From the NCBI RefSeq assembly GCF_030012985.1, contig NZ_CP120233.1:3653001-3717000 (forward strand): a stretch of DNA of 64,000 bases, written 5' to 3'. Below the pieces are notes generated by a model, which was not told where the DNA came from, ran no database searches, and saw only the letters and a program-made list of their open reading frames with translations. The position numbers were made by a program, and so were the translations under genes. This DNA comes from Microbulbifer sp. VAAF005. GTDB lineage: Bacteria > Pseudomonadota > Gammaproteobacteria > Pseudomonadales > Cellvibrionaceae. Below are positions 8,866-17,000 of this stretch, piece by piece (positions within the stretch are counted from its first letter, which is position 1; each line of letters begins with the position of its first letter).

Positions 8866-10521
8866 GTGAGATTTAATATTAACTTGGCAATTTTGATGTT
8901 CAGTGCATATCTTTCAGGTTGTAGTGGATCTTCGAGCGGGGGAGATGATCCAGACACAGGTGGCGAGCTTGCAGCTGCTGCGATGGCGGTCCATTATGAG
9001 AAACCTAAAACGCTAACCTTTCGCTGGAGCGATGTTTCTGGGGCAACTTATTATCAGTTATTTGAAAATGCTGATGGGCACTCTGGGTTTGAACCTATTG
9101 GAAATCCCATTGCGCCAAAAGAAGAGCGCATTGAATTAGTGGTGCCTTTATTCAAAAAGCTTAATGCCCAATACTTATTGCAAACCTGCGATGATCAGAG
9201 ATGTATCGATTCTGATGCAGTAGCGATTGATCAGGATGTGATAGGTAGTATCGGTTATTTTAAACCCAGTAATACGGATGCTGACGATCAGTTTGGTTGG
9301 AATCTAGCAATTAGCGATGATGGCAACCTGCTTGCAGTAGGTGCTCCTCGCGAAGATAGCGGTGGTGACCAAGAGGATAACCTGACACCTGATTCAGGTG
9401 CAGTTTATATTTTTAGTCGGGAAGATGGCGAATGGACACAGCAAGCCTATCTTAAGTCTCCAGATCCTCAAGAAGCTGCAGAGTTTGGAACTGCATTGAG
9501 CCTTAGCGATGATGGTTATACGCTTGCAGTAGGGGCATTCAAGGAGAATGGGGAAAATGATAATTTTTCTGCGGGCGCTGTTCATATTTTTTCCCGAAGT
9601 AATGAAGGTTGGGTCCATAGCGCCCGACTTCAAGCGGACAATCAAGGAAATAATGACCTATTTGGTTATGCCCTTAGCCTTAGTGGGAATGGTTCTACTT
9701 TAGCAGTAACCGCACCCAGTGAAGATGGTGGTCTTGATGGCGATTCTATTGAAGATTCTGGAGCGGTATATGTGTTCCTTAATGAGGAGGGAAGTTGGTC
9801 ACAGTATGCCTATATTAAGGCTGCTGATAGTTCTGAGGGGTTAGGTTTTGGTTCTTCGATAAGCCTTGATGATGCCGGGGCTTCATTCGCAGTTGGGGCT
9901 TATGCTGACAATACAGAGGCAGGTTCCGTTTATCTATACCAGTTGGATGGTGAATCCTGGGTAGAAGATAGCAAGATATCGGCTAGTAATCCTGTCGCTG
10001 GTGATTGGTTTGGATTTGCGCTCAATTTAAGTGGTAATGGGCAAACTCTAGCAGTTGGCGCCCCATTACAAAGTGGATCTAACAGTGGCGCTGTCTACAT
10101 TTTTTCTCGAAAAGAAAACGCTTGGGAGCAAACTGCCTATTTGAAAGCTTCCAATCCTCATGTATCGGCTTACTTTGGAGAGGCGGTAAACCTGAGTGAT
10201 GATGGCAGTTTTATAGCCGTGGGAGCATGGGGAGAGAAAAGCTATAGCCAAGGATTGTTCGGAGATAGTACAGACGAATCTTCAAATAAAGCAGGAGCAG
10301 TTTATACCTATATATTTAATGGCGTAGACTGGTCTAGTGAGGCTTATATTAAGGCGAGCAACACAGACTCGGGAGACAAATTTGGTGGCTCTGTTGCGCT
10401 AAGTGGAGATGGAGCTAGTTTAGCAGTAGGGGCGAACGGTGAAGGAAGTGCCGATAGTGGTTTGCTCGCAAGCCCTGAGAACAATGAAGCTTATTCTGCA
10501 GGAGCGGTTTATATTTATTGA
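8866..10521 (+). CDS. FG-GAP repeat beta-propeller lipoprotein
   Basis: 551-residue exported protein starting at GTG 8866, with AAGGA about 9 bases upstream. The lipobox L-S-G-C places the lipidated Cys at residue 19, followed by a Ser/Gly/Asp linker. Residues around 40-115 resemble a fibronectin-like domain (T-F-R-W-S-D-V-S-G-A-T-Y-Y-Q-L-F). Then come about seven repeats of the pattern 'FG..LSLSDDGN.LAVGAP......GAVYIFSR', typical of FG-GAP/integrin-alpha-type propellers, one blade each. It should sit on the outer membrane or cell surface. The ligand is unknown. Spacing from neighbours suggests it is transcribed alone. Confidence 0.85.
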   Translation: MRFNINLAILMFSAYLSGCSGSSSGGDDPDTGGELAAAAMAVHYEKPKTLTFRWSDVSGATYYQLFENADGHSGFEPIGNPIAPKEERIELVVPLFKKLNAQYLLQTCDDQRCIDSDAVAIDQDVIGSIGYFKPSNTDADDQFGWNLAISDDGNLLAVGAPREDSGGDQEDNLTPDSGAVYIFSREDGEWTQQAYLKSPDPQEAAEFGTALSLSDDGYTLAVGAFKENGENDNFSAGAVHIFSRSNEGWVHSARLQADNQGNNDLFGYALSLSGNGSTLAVTAPSEDGGLDGDSIEDSGAVYVFLNEEGSWSQYAYIKAADSSEGLGFGSSISLDDAGASFAVGAYADNTEAGSVYLYQLDGESWVEDSKISASNPVAGDWFGFALNLSGNGQTLAVGAPLQSGSNSGAVYIFSRKENAWEQTAYLKASNPHVSAYFGEAVNLSDDGSFIAVGAWGEKSYSQGLFGDSTDESSNKAGAVYTYIFNGVDWSSEAYIKASNTDSGDKFGGSVALSGDGASLAVGANGEGSADSGLLASPENNEAYSAGAVYIY

Positions 10522-10871
10522 TTGGGCTGTATAATTTGTATTTACGTATAAAGTTAGTTGTTTGAGTTTAAATGGTATTGTTATCATTAATATAGACCGA
10601 ACGGAATACGTACAATGTAAATTTTAGAGATCTTTATTCTAAGTATAGATTTTAGGCTGCTCAGGTAAATCAAAAGATTTTCCTAGAGCAGCAATATATC
10701 TAGAGTTTTAGCTAAAGCTTAGATGAATAGTGAAAGAAAAGGATATCTTTAATATTTATAACTCTCTTTAAGTCTGAGCTTGTAATCAAGCTCAGCTAGT
10801 GAAATGTGAGTTTGGTTCTAAATTTTAATCTCATACTTATATTTAGTTCAATTCTTTAATGCATAAGTATT
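10522..10871. other. AT-rich gap up to the IS element
   Basis: No gene is recognised. The last eight bases (10864-10871, TAAGTATT) are the left copy of the IS target duplication. Confidence 0.5.
10864..10871. repeat. target-site duplication, left copy
   Basis: TAAGTATT directly abutting the left inverted repeat. Confidence 0.9.
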
Positions 10872-10883
10872 CCTAATTACCAC

Positions 10884-11825
10884 CTATGCTAAGCTAATTT
10901 TCAGCAACCTTTCTGGCATCGGTGGTGTCCGAAGTGAGACAAAGACAAGTCGGGGAATAAGTGCTGACAAATTAAATCTCCGATTAAATCGGTATTGGAA
11001 CTCAGCCAAATAACGCTGTGCATACTTCGGTCTAATTGCATGGTAGGTGCTACGTAGAGCACTCTTTAAATTACCGAGAACCGTATTCACCCAATAAAAT
11101 TCAGGCTCCTCAACGGAACTCCGACCGCCACCACAAACGATCTTGTCATGTGCACATCCGGCAGCTGTAACGGCATTGAAACACGCAAGGCCATCAGAGA
11201 TCACTGTACTGCCGTTACAGAGGTGTTTTTTGCTCCAGGCAGAAATTTCACTGCTCCTGAATCCCTTGACAATAGAGAGCTTGATGCGTGTTGCCCGTCC
11301 TTCCTTAGTAGTTTCAACCGCAGCCACAAAGGGCGTTTTACCCTTAGCCCCACGCCCGGGTTTGCATCCTGTACGCTCTCCCCCGAGATAGGCATCATCC
11401 AGCTCAATGAAGCCAGATAGCTTGTATTGGTGGTCTCGCTCCATCATCACCTGCATGAGTTTGTGCTTCATACGCCAAGTTGCGTTGTATGAGATACCCA
11501 AATGACGTGACAACTCCATACAAGAGATACCTTTCTTATCCTGAGTGATGAGAAAAATCCCAAGGAACCAAGTAGTTAGGGGCAACTTGGTGGAATCGAA
11601 GATTGTGCGGGAAGTAATCGATGTCTGGCGCCGACATCGATTACATTGTTTGAGCTTTCGGTGAGATAGATCACAATGCTTGTCATGACCACAGTGAGGA
11701 CAAGAAAACCCGTTTGGCCAACGCCACTGGCAGAGAGCCTCGAAACACTGCTCTTCAGTACCATATTCTTTAAGGAATTGGGTCAAACTAATGCCTTTTT
11801 GGAACTGTACCTTGTTGCGAGCCAT
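10884..11825 (-). CDS. IS1595-family transposase (ISXO2-like)
   Basis: 313 residues, full length. An N-terminal zinc ribbon is visible (C-P-H-C near residue 42 and C-N-R-C near 75), followed by a helix-turn-helix-like segment (C-M-E-L-S-R-H-L-G-I-S-Y-N-A-T-W-R). The ISXO2-like catalytic domain shows the first Asp in 'ELDDAYLGG', the second in 'VISDG', and an N/K motif 'VNTVLGNLKSALRSTYH' in place of the usual third Glu, as in this family. The reading frame fills almost all of the element. Confidence 0.93.
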   Translation of the reverse strand: MARNKVQFQKGISLTQFLKEYGTEEQCFEALCQWRWPNGFSCPHCGHDKHCDLSHRKLKQCNRCRRQTSITSRTIFDSTKLPLTTWFLGIFLITQDKKGISCMELSRHLGISYNATWRMKHKLMQVMMERDHQYKLSGFIELDDAYLGGERTGCKPGRGAKGKTPFVAAVETTKEGRATRIKLSIVKGFRSSEISAWSKKHLCNGSTVISDGLACFNAVTAAGCAHDKIVCGGGRSSVEEPEFYWVNTVLGNLKSALRSTYHAIRPKYAQRYLAEFQYRFNRRFNLSALIPRLVFVSLRTPPMPERLLKISLA

Positions 11826-11842
11826 GATCTATTCCCTACGTC

Positions 11843-11866
11843 TAACTGTATTTATATACAGTTAGA
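11843..11866. promoter_or_regulatory. perfect palindrome upstream of the transposase start
   Basis: CTAACTGTAT-TTAT-ATACAGTTAG, two perfect 10-base arms, 18 bases before the transposase ATG and inside the element. It could be an operator or an RNA hairpin limiting transposase synthesis. The role is inference. Confidence 0.45.
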
Positions 11867-11893
11867 TATGGCTTTGCAAGGGTGGTAATTGGG

Positions 11894-11901
11894 TAAGTAT
11901 T
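11894..11901. repeat. target-site duplication, right copy
   Basis: TAAGTATT directly abutting the right inverted repeat, identical to the left copy. Confidence 0.9.
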
Positions 11902-11987
11902 TGTTCGCTTTTTCTTGAGTAGATGGCGCGAAGTACTTTTTTGCTAATCTGAGGCAGTCCTTCTATCGATATTGGGGAGGCAGCAAA

Positions 11988-13922
11988 ATGTGTGGGCTGC
12001 TAGCTGTATTTTCAAATACCGTTGTATACAACCGGGAACAGATTTATCGAGCATTACAGACTCTTTCCCATCGAGGGCCTGATGGTGAAGGGTTCTGGTC
12101 ATCAGGAGATGGACGGGCCTGGCTGGCTCATAAGCGCCTCAGTATTATTGACTTGGAAGGTGGTCAGCAGCCACTATTGAGTGATGATGGAGAGGTAGCC
12201 TGCATTGTTAATGGTGAATTTTATAATTATTTAGAGATAAAAGATGATTTGATAAGGCGGAACTATCGTTTTCTTACACAATCGGATAGTGAAATACTTA
12301 TCGGCCTATATCAAGAGTTTGGTGTTTATTGCCTGGAATATCTACGAGGAGAATTTTCTTTCGTACTTTACGATAAAAGAAAAAACTTAATATTTTCTGC
12401 TCGAGATAGGTTTGGAATAAAACCTCTATTTTATTGTTGGGTAGATGGATGCTTGTGTTTTGCATCAGAAGTTAAGGCCTTCAAAGCGCTTGGCTTGCCG
12501 ATAGATTGGAATCCACATACTTTTTGGCAAGAAATTAGCTTCTTGCATGCTCCAGCTTCTAGTTTGTTTAAAAATATTCATGAGCTTCCTCCTGGTCATT
12601 ATGGTTTGGCCTATTTGGATGATCTACAATTTTCGACTCATATTTATTGGAATTTACACTTCCCCACTATTGCGGAACAAGGAAGTAATGTTTTCGATGA
12701 GAAAGAGGTTATTAGTGAGGTGCGCAAGCGCTTCTCTGAATCGATTAAGTTAAGGCTCAAAGCTGATGTACCTGTTGCCTGCTATTTGAGTGGTGGCATA
12801 GATGCCTCTTCCGTGCTTGGTATAGCGCAAGGTATGGTGGATAAGCCGATCGATGCATTCACCTTATCTTTTGATCATCCGGCCTATGATGAGTCCTCTA
12901 ACGCAAAATCCATGACTGATTACTTGGGAAGTAATTATCACCCTGTTGAAATTGATAGTGACACACTGATCAGTTGCTTTGAGGATACTGCTTATACCGG
13001 CGAAAAAATGTTCTTTAACGGTAACGCTATCACTAAATATGTTCTAAGCCGAGTTGTTCGAGAGCACGGTTATAAAGTGGTTCTTACTGGGGATGGAGCA
13101 GATGAAGTATTTGCTGGTTACGGTTGGTTCAGGCAAGATTTTATCGAATATTATTTAGATACAATTCCAAAAAAAGAAAAGCAAGCTATCTTGCAGAAAT
13201 TGCAGTCTGGTGATCCTGTTTCCGAAGGCGTTTTTATGGCCTCTACAAGACTGCATCAGTCACAGGTGGTGAAGTCAGCCCTTGGCTTCTTTCCAAACTG
13301 GATGCAGAGCTTTATGGATATGGGCAAAAAGATATTCCCATTGTTTTGTGAGGATTATGCCAAGTATATACAGCACTTACAGCCTGCAGAAACCCTGTTG
13401 GAACACTTGGGAGGTGCCTTTTCGGTTAAGAACAGGTCTATTTTATCAAAAAGTCTATATACCTTTACCAAGTCTATGCTGCCCCACTATGTTCTTACAA
13501 TGATGGGGGATAGAACAGAAATGGCTCACTCTATCGAAGGGCGCCTACCGTTTCTGGATCATCACCTGGTTGAGTATGTCTCAGTATTGCCGGATAAATA
13601 CAAGATTCGCGGGTTAACGGAGAAATATATACTCAGAGAAGCCATGAAACCTGTGTTAACAGAGCAAGTATACAAGAAGCAAAAACAGCCTCTTTGGACT
13701 CCGCCACTTACGGATAAGAAAAACAGGAAACTTTATGAATATATGAAGGATATTGTTCATAGCCGTGCTACTTTGGATATGCCGTTTTTGGACCATAAGA
13801 AGGCAATTAGATTTTTTGAGAAGAGTGATAGCTTATTGAAAGCCGATCAGAATGTTGTTGATGCTGTAAAATACCTTATCGTGAGTGGCATTTTGTTGCA
13901 CAAGCGATTGGTTATGTCTTAG
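11988..13922 (+). CDS. asnB: asparagine synthase (glutamine-hydrolysing), AsnB-type
   Basis: 644-residue two-domain amidotransferase. The N-terminal Ntn glutaminase begins M-C-G, so Cys2 becomes the nucleophile, and the SHRGPDGEG and VNGEFYNY segments follow. The synthetase domain carries the ATP-pyrophosphatase loop S-G-G-I-D-A-S-S near residue 270 and later the 'LTGDGADEVFAGYG' motif. GGGGAGG at 11974-11980 lies 7 bases before the ATG. It could make asparagine or amidate another carboxylate; the extra length over E. coli AsnB resembles AsnB homologues from secondary-metabolite and polysaccharide loci. No biosynthetic partner genes are adjacent. Confidence 0.88.
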   Translation: MCGLLAVFSNTVVYNREQIYRALQTLSHRGPDGEGFWSSGDGRAWLAHKRLSIIDLEGGQQPLLSDDGEVACIVNGEFYNYLEIKDDLIRRNYRFLTQSDSEILIGLYQEFGVYCLEYLRGEFSFVLYDKRKNLIFSARDRFGIKPLFYCWVDGCLCFASEVKAFKALGLPIDWNPHTFWQEISFLHAPASSLFKNIHELPPGHYGLAYLDDLQFSTHIYWNLHFPTIAEQGSNVFDEKEVISEVRKRFSESIKLRLKADVPVACYLSGGIDASSVLGIAQGMVDKPIDAFTLSFDHPAYDESSNAKSMTDYLGSNYHPVEIDSDTLISCFEDTAYTGEKMFFNGNAITKYVLSRVVREHGYKVVLTGDGADEVFAGYGWFRQDFIEYYLDTIPKKEKQAILQKLQSGDPVSEGVFMASTRLHQSQVVKSALGFFPNWMQSFMDMGKKIFPLFCEDYAKYIQHLQPAETLLEHLGGAFSVKNRSILSKSLYTFTKSMLPHYVLTMMGDRTEMAHSIEGRLPFLDHHLVEYVSVLPDKYKIRGLTEKYILREAMKPVLTEQVYKKQKQPLWTPPLTDKKNRKLYEYMKDIVHSRATLDMPFLDHKKAIRFFEKSDSLLKADQNVVDAVKYLIVSGILLHKRLVMS

Positions 13923-14072
13923 GATTTAATTTTCTACTTTTGATGGTTTTGATGGTTTACTCCAGATATTAAAATAAAAGGTAAAATAACCATTCTTTAG
14001 CAGGAGCTGCAGTGCAGGAGTTTCTCAAAATTGAGCCCGAATAAAATACTTCTATCCGGGCGTTTTGGTATT

Positions 14073-14864
14073 CTAGTTTCTCCCAGCAATTACCCCGCCA
14101 TCAGCGTCCCAAATGGCTCCAGTTACCCAACTTGCTTTGTCGCTTAAAAGAAAGTCTACGACATCAGCGATGTCCTTGGGGGTACCAACTCTGCCAATAG
14201 GGTGAAAGCTATCGAAGGAGGCAAGTACTTGGTCTATTTCCCCTGGATCGATAAAGGATTCATAAATAGGCGTCTTAACCACCGCAGGGGATACTGCATT
14301 AACCCGAATATTGTGATCGGCCAGCTCCATTGCCATATGTTGGGTGAGCGAATGCAAACCGGCTTTGGCCATAGAATAGGCGGAGGAGGGCGTTGCCTTT
14401 ACAGATTGCTTGGCCCACATGGAGCCAATATTCACTACACTGCCTCCGCCGTTGTCTACCATGTTTCTTGTTACGGCCTGGCTAATAAAGAAGGTGGCAC
14501 GATTGAGGTCGAGATAAGTATCGTAGTCAGCCCGAGTATGTTCAAGAAATGCAGTAGGATTAAAATATCCAGCGGCGTTTACCAGGTATTTAAAATGATG
14601 ATTACTGGATTTTATATATTCGATAATCTTGCTGATATCAGCCTGTTGATAGAGGTCTGCCTGAAGTGCTTCAGCAGAGCCCATCTGAGTTAATTTACTG
14701 TGGGCTCTTTCAAGTTTGTTGAGATTATTGCCAATAATAACTGTGTGAACTCCCTGTTTCACCAGCAGGTTTGCAATGGCGAGTCCCATACCACTGGAAC
14801 CGCCAACGATTAAGGCAACTTCTTTTTGTTCAGCAGACTCTGGTCTTTTAGTGGAGTCACTCAT
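14073..14864 (-). CDS. SDR family NAD(P)-dependent oxidoreductase
   Basis: 263-residue classical short-chain dehydrogenase. The cofactor loop is G-G-S-S-G-M-G-L-A near residue 21, followed by N-A-A-G, a Ser in 'VNIGSMWA' and the Y-S-M-A-K catalytic motif; '[13 protein letters not shown]' is typical. The C-terminal '[12 protein letters not shown]' is the usual end. The substrate is unknown. It is divergent from an HxlR regulator 111 bases away, a common arrangement in which the regulator controls the reductase. Confidence 0.87.
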   Translation of the reverse strand: MSDSTKRPESAEQKEVALIVGGSSGMGLAIANLLVKQGVHTVIIGNNLNKLERAHSKLTQMGSAEALQADLYQQADISKIIEYIKSSNHHFKYLVNAAGYFNPTAFLEHTRADYDTYLDLNRATFFISQAVTRNMVDNGGGSVVNIGSMWAKQSVKATPSSAYSMAKAGLHSLTQHMAMELADHNIRVNAVSPAVVKTPIYESFIDPGEIDQVLASFDSFHPIGRVGTPKDIADVVDFLLSDKASWVTGAIWDADGGVIAGRN

Positions 14865-14975
14865 ATTATTTCCTCACTGAGATATGCTCATTACGTGAGT
14901 GGAGTTTAGAAAAGAACCGGATAGGTTGAAAAGTAAGCACAAAATGGTGCACTAGTTACTTTTTGGTAAGTATTG

Positions 14976-15332
14976 ATGAAATCAGAGAAAAATATGCTCA
15001 CGCGAAAGCGCCCGCCCAAGAGAAGTGCCAGAATGGTTGAGACTATCTATGGCTGTAAATGGTCCCTTACTGTCTATCAGCTTCTGGCTAGAGGGGTAAA
15101 TCGACCGGGGGAAATGGTTCGCAGCGTTGAGGGTTTGACTACCAAGGTCCTGAATGAATGTTTACGTAGAAATATGGAGTTCGGGATACTGGAGCGGATC
15201 AGCTATGCAGAGATTCCTCCTCGGGTGGAATATAACGTTACAGAATTTGGACAGAAATTTCTGAGAATTCTGGACGACTTGGAAAAGCTACAAGAGGAAA
15301 TTGACGGCTCAGAATTATCTGAAAGTAAATAA
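14976..15332 (+). CDS. HxlR family transcriptional regulator
   Basis: 118-residue winged-helix protein: 'IYGCKWSLTVYQLLARGVNRPGEMVRSVEGLTTKVL' is the HxlR DNA-binding core, with 'PPRVEYNVTEFGQ' at the wing. It lacks the usual N-terminal reactive Cys pattern except Cys in 'GCKW'. The ATG at 14976 is preferred to the overlapping TTG at 14973. Divergent placement beside the SDR gene suggests it controls that gene and itself. Confidence 0.85.
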   Translation: MKSEKNMLTRKRPPKRSARMVETIYGCKWSLTVYQLLARGVNRPGEMVRSVEGLTTKVLNECLRRNMEFGILERISYAEIPPRVEYNVTEFGQKFLRILDDLEKLQEEIDGSELSESK

Positions 15333-15362
15333 CTTTATCCCACCAATACCTTCGAGTTACAC

Positions 15363-15383
15363 TAAGTGTCTAAATGATACTTG
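15363..15383. promoter_or_regulatory. NrtR-type operator upstream of nrtR
   Basis: TAAGTGTC-TAAAT-GATACTTG, an imperfect inverted repeat with the same half-sites and 5-base spacer as the boxes before nadV and nadM. It ends only 9 bases before the nrtR ATG, which fits autorepression. Confidence 0.65.
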
Positions 15384-15392
15384 TCTCTCCCT

Positions 15393-16106
15393 ATGAATGA
15401 AAAAGACTATATAGTTCGCTATGAGAAGCGTAACTTTGACGCTCCTTTAGTTACTGTGGATACAGTTCTATTTACCTATCACGAAGGCTTTCTCAAGGTG
15501 TTATTGGTTAAGCGCGCTGCTCACCCAGAGAAAGGGAAGTGGGCTTTGCCTGGAGGATTTGTCTCTGAAACCGAAGATAATAGTCTGGAGGCGACAGCTA
15601 ACCGAAAGCTAAAAGAAAAGACATCAGTTAAACCACCCTATTTAGAGCAGCTTTATACTTTTGGAGGGCCCAGCAGGGATAAACGGGGGTGGTCGGTAAC
15701 GGTTGCCTATACTGCCTTGATTGCCCACCAATGCTGCGCAAGTGCAATCAATACTGTGTCGAGTGTGGACTGGTTGCCTTATTCTCAGATATCTCAATTA
15801 TCTCTGGCTTTTGATCATCAGGAAATTATTAGTCGTGCCCATGAGCGTTTGGTTCAAAAAGCGCTCTATACTATTGTGCCTGCATTTGCATTACCGGAAA
15901 CTTTTACCTTGCCAGAGTTGCAGCAAGTACATGAGACAATAATTGGGAAACCAATACAGAAAAAATCATTTCGCAGGCGAATTGAGCAGGCAAATCTGTT
16001 AGTGGATACTGGTGAAAAACGTTCCGAAAAAGGTCGGCCTGCAGCGCTCTATCGTTTGAGTGAAAGCTCCGCTGATTATAAATTTATAAGAAATTTAGAG
16101 CTTTAA
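15393..16106 (+). CDS. nrtR: NrtR-type transcriptional repressor of NAD metabolism
   Basis: 237 residues. The N-terminal part is a Nudix fold ('WALPGGFV' near residue 50) whose catalytic box is degenerate: the expected R-E-x-x-E-E-x-G is replaced by R-K-L-K-E-K-T-S, as expected for NrtR regulators that bind ADP-ribose without cleaving it. The C-terminal third ('FTLPELQQVHETIIGKPIQK', then 'RRIEQANLLVDTG') is the winged-helix domain. The neighbours are exactly the NAD salvage genes that NrtR controls, and matching operators stand before them. The ATG at 15393 is chosen over TTG 15381, which lies inside the operator. Confidence 0.9.
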   Translation: MNEKDYIVRYEKRNFDAPLVTVDTVLFTYHEGFLKVLLVKRAAHPEKGKWALPGGFVSETEDNSLEATANRKLKEKTSVKPPYLEQLYTFGGPSRDKRGWSVTVAYTALIAHQCCASAINTVSSVDWLPYSQISQLSLAFDHQEIISRAHERLVQKALYTIVPAFALPETFTLPELQQVHETIIGKPIQKKSFRRRIEQANLLVDTGEKRSEKGRPAALYRLSESSADYKFIRNLEL

Positions 16107-16126
16107 CTAAAAAATAGTTTAGCTTC

Positions 16127-16966
16127 TTAAGATAAAAAATTATTAACTAATTTTTTATCTAGCTCAATCAAGTATTGGTATCCATAAGTACTATTTTCCA
16201 GGCCAGAGAGTAAACTAAAAGGAAGTTCCGAATCGTACTCTCTGGTAAGTGCTGCAAGCCCGCAGGCAATAGCGGCGACACTATCAGTATCACCACCAAA
16301 ATCTATACAGGTCTTCAATAGTCCAAGGAAGTCTCGATTACTTTGTAGTGCTGTATTTACCGCAGCCAAGGTTTCTAAGGCATCACAGTTGACCTTGCCA
16401 GACCAGCTTCCTATTAATTTTAGGTTGAGCTTTCTCTCAATAAGCTTGGGCAACTCAATTAGAGCTGATTTTTGGTAGATTAATAGATGTGCCATTAGGG
16501 CAACTGCTTGAGCAGATAAGATCCCCTCTTCTGTATTGTGCGTAACGCTAGCTTGGCATTTAGCCACTGTTAGTAGTTGATCAATATCGGGAATGAGCCC
16601 TAGGGGTACTGAGCGCATTGCAGCACCGTTACGTTTGCTGTGAGGCCTTATCTTGCGAGTTAAATCCTTTCCAGTTTCACAGCTATCGAGAAGGCTTTGA
16701 AAGCCTGATGCATATCCAAGGCGAGGATCACGCTTATAAGTGTGGATAAAAGCTTGTGCAAAGTCCGACTCTTGGGGATTCGAATTCTCAAGAAGGAGCT
16801 CAGCAATAGCCAAGCTCATCTGAGTATCGTCGGTATAACAACCGGGTTTGATGCCAAGGGGATGAGAGATATACCCGTTAGCATGATTGTTATTGTTAAT
16901 AATCTCACGGCTACAAAACTCAAATCCGGCTCCGTAGGCATCTCCAACTGCAATTTCCAATAACAT
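16127..16966 (-). CDS. ADP-ribosylglycohydrolase (DraG/ARH-like)
   Basis: 279-residue all-helical ADP-ribosylglycohydrolase, binding two Mg ions. Motifs are G-D-A-Y-G-A near residue 9, C-Y-T-D-D-T-Q-M-S near 43 and G-G-D-T-D-S-V-A near 224, so the metal ligands are intact. Expected to remove ADP-ribose from protein or a small molecule; the target is unknown. The ATG at 16966 with AGGG seven bases upstream is preferred to the TTG at 16969. It follows nadV by 34 bases on the same strand, so it is probably in the NrtR-controlled message and returns ADP-ribose to the salvage route. Confidence 0.88.
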   Translation of the reverse strand: MLLEIAVGDAYGAGFEFCSREIINNNNHANGYISHPLGIKPGCYTDDTQMSLAIAELLLENSNPQESDFAQAFIHTYKRDPRLGYASGFQSLLDSCETGKDLTRKIRPHSKRNGAAMRSVPLGLIPDIDQLLTVAKCQASVTHNTEEGILSAQAVALMAHLLIYQKSALIELPKLIERKLNLKLIGSWSGKVNCDALETLAAVNTALQSNRDFLGLLKTCIDFGGDTDSVAAIACGLAALTREYDSELPFSLLSGLENSTYGYQYLIELDKKLVNNFLS

Positions 16967-17000
16967 CAAAGCACCCTAAAAGATTACCGATTAGTTAATA

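Larger units (their letters stand above)
10872..11893. mobile_element. complete IS1595-family insertion sequence with 8-bp target duplication
   Basis: 1,022-bp element. The left end reads CCTAATTACCACCTATGC and the reverse complement of the right end CCCAATTACCACCCTTGC, giving imperfect terminal inverted repeats that stay similar for about 25 bases. Directly outside both ends is the identical octamer TAAGTATT (10864-10871 and 11894-11901). An 8-bp duplication is what IS1595-family transposases produce. Both ends and an intact transposase gene imply a recent, possibly active insertion between the FG-GAP lipoprotein gene and asnB. Confidence 0.93.

Noticed and set aside
11988..14864. Lasso-peptide or other natural-product cluster built around asnB
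   Set aside because: No leader peptidase, precursor or exporter nearby; the SDR is divergently paired with its own HxlR regulator.
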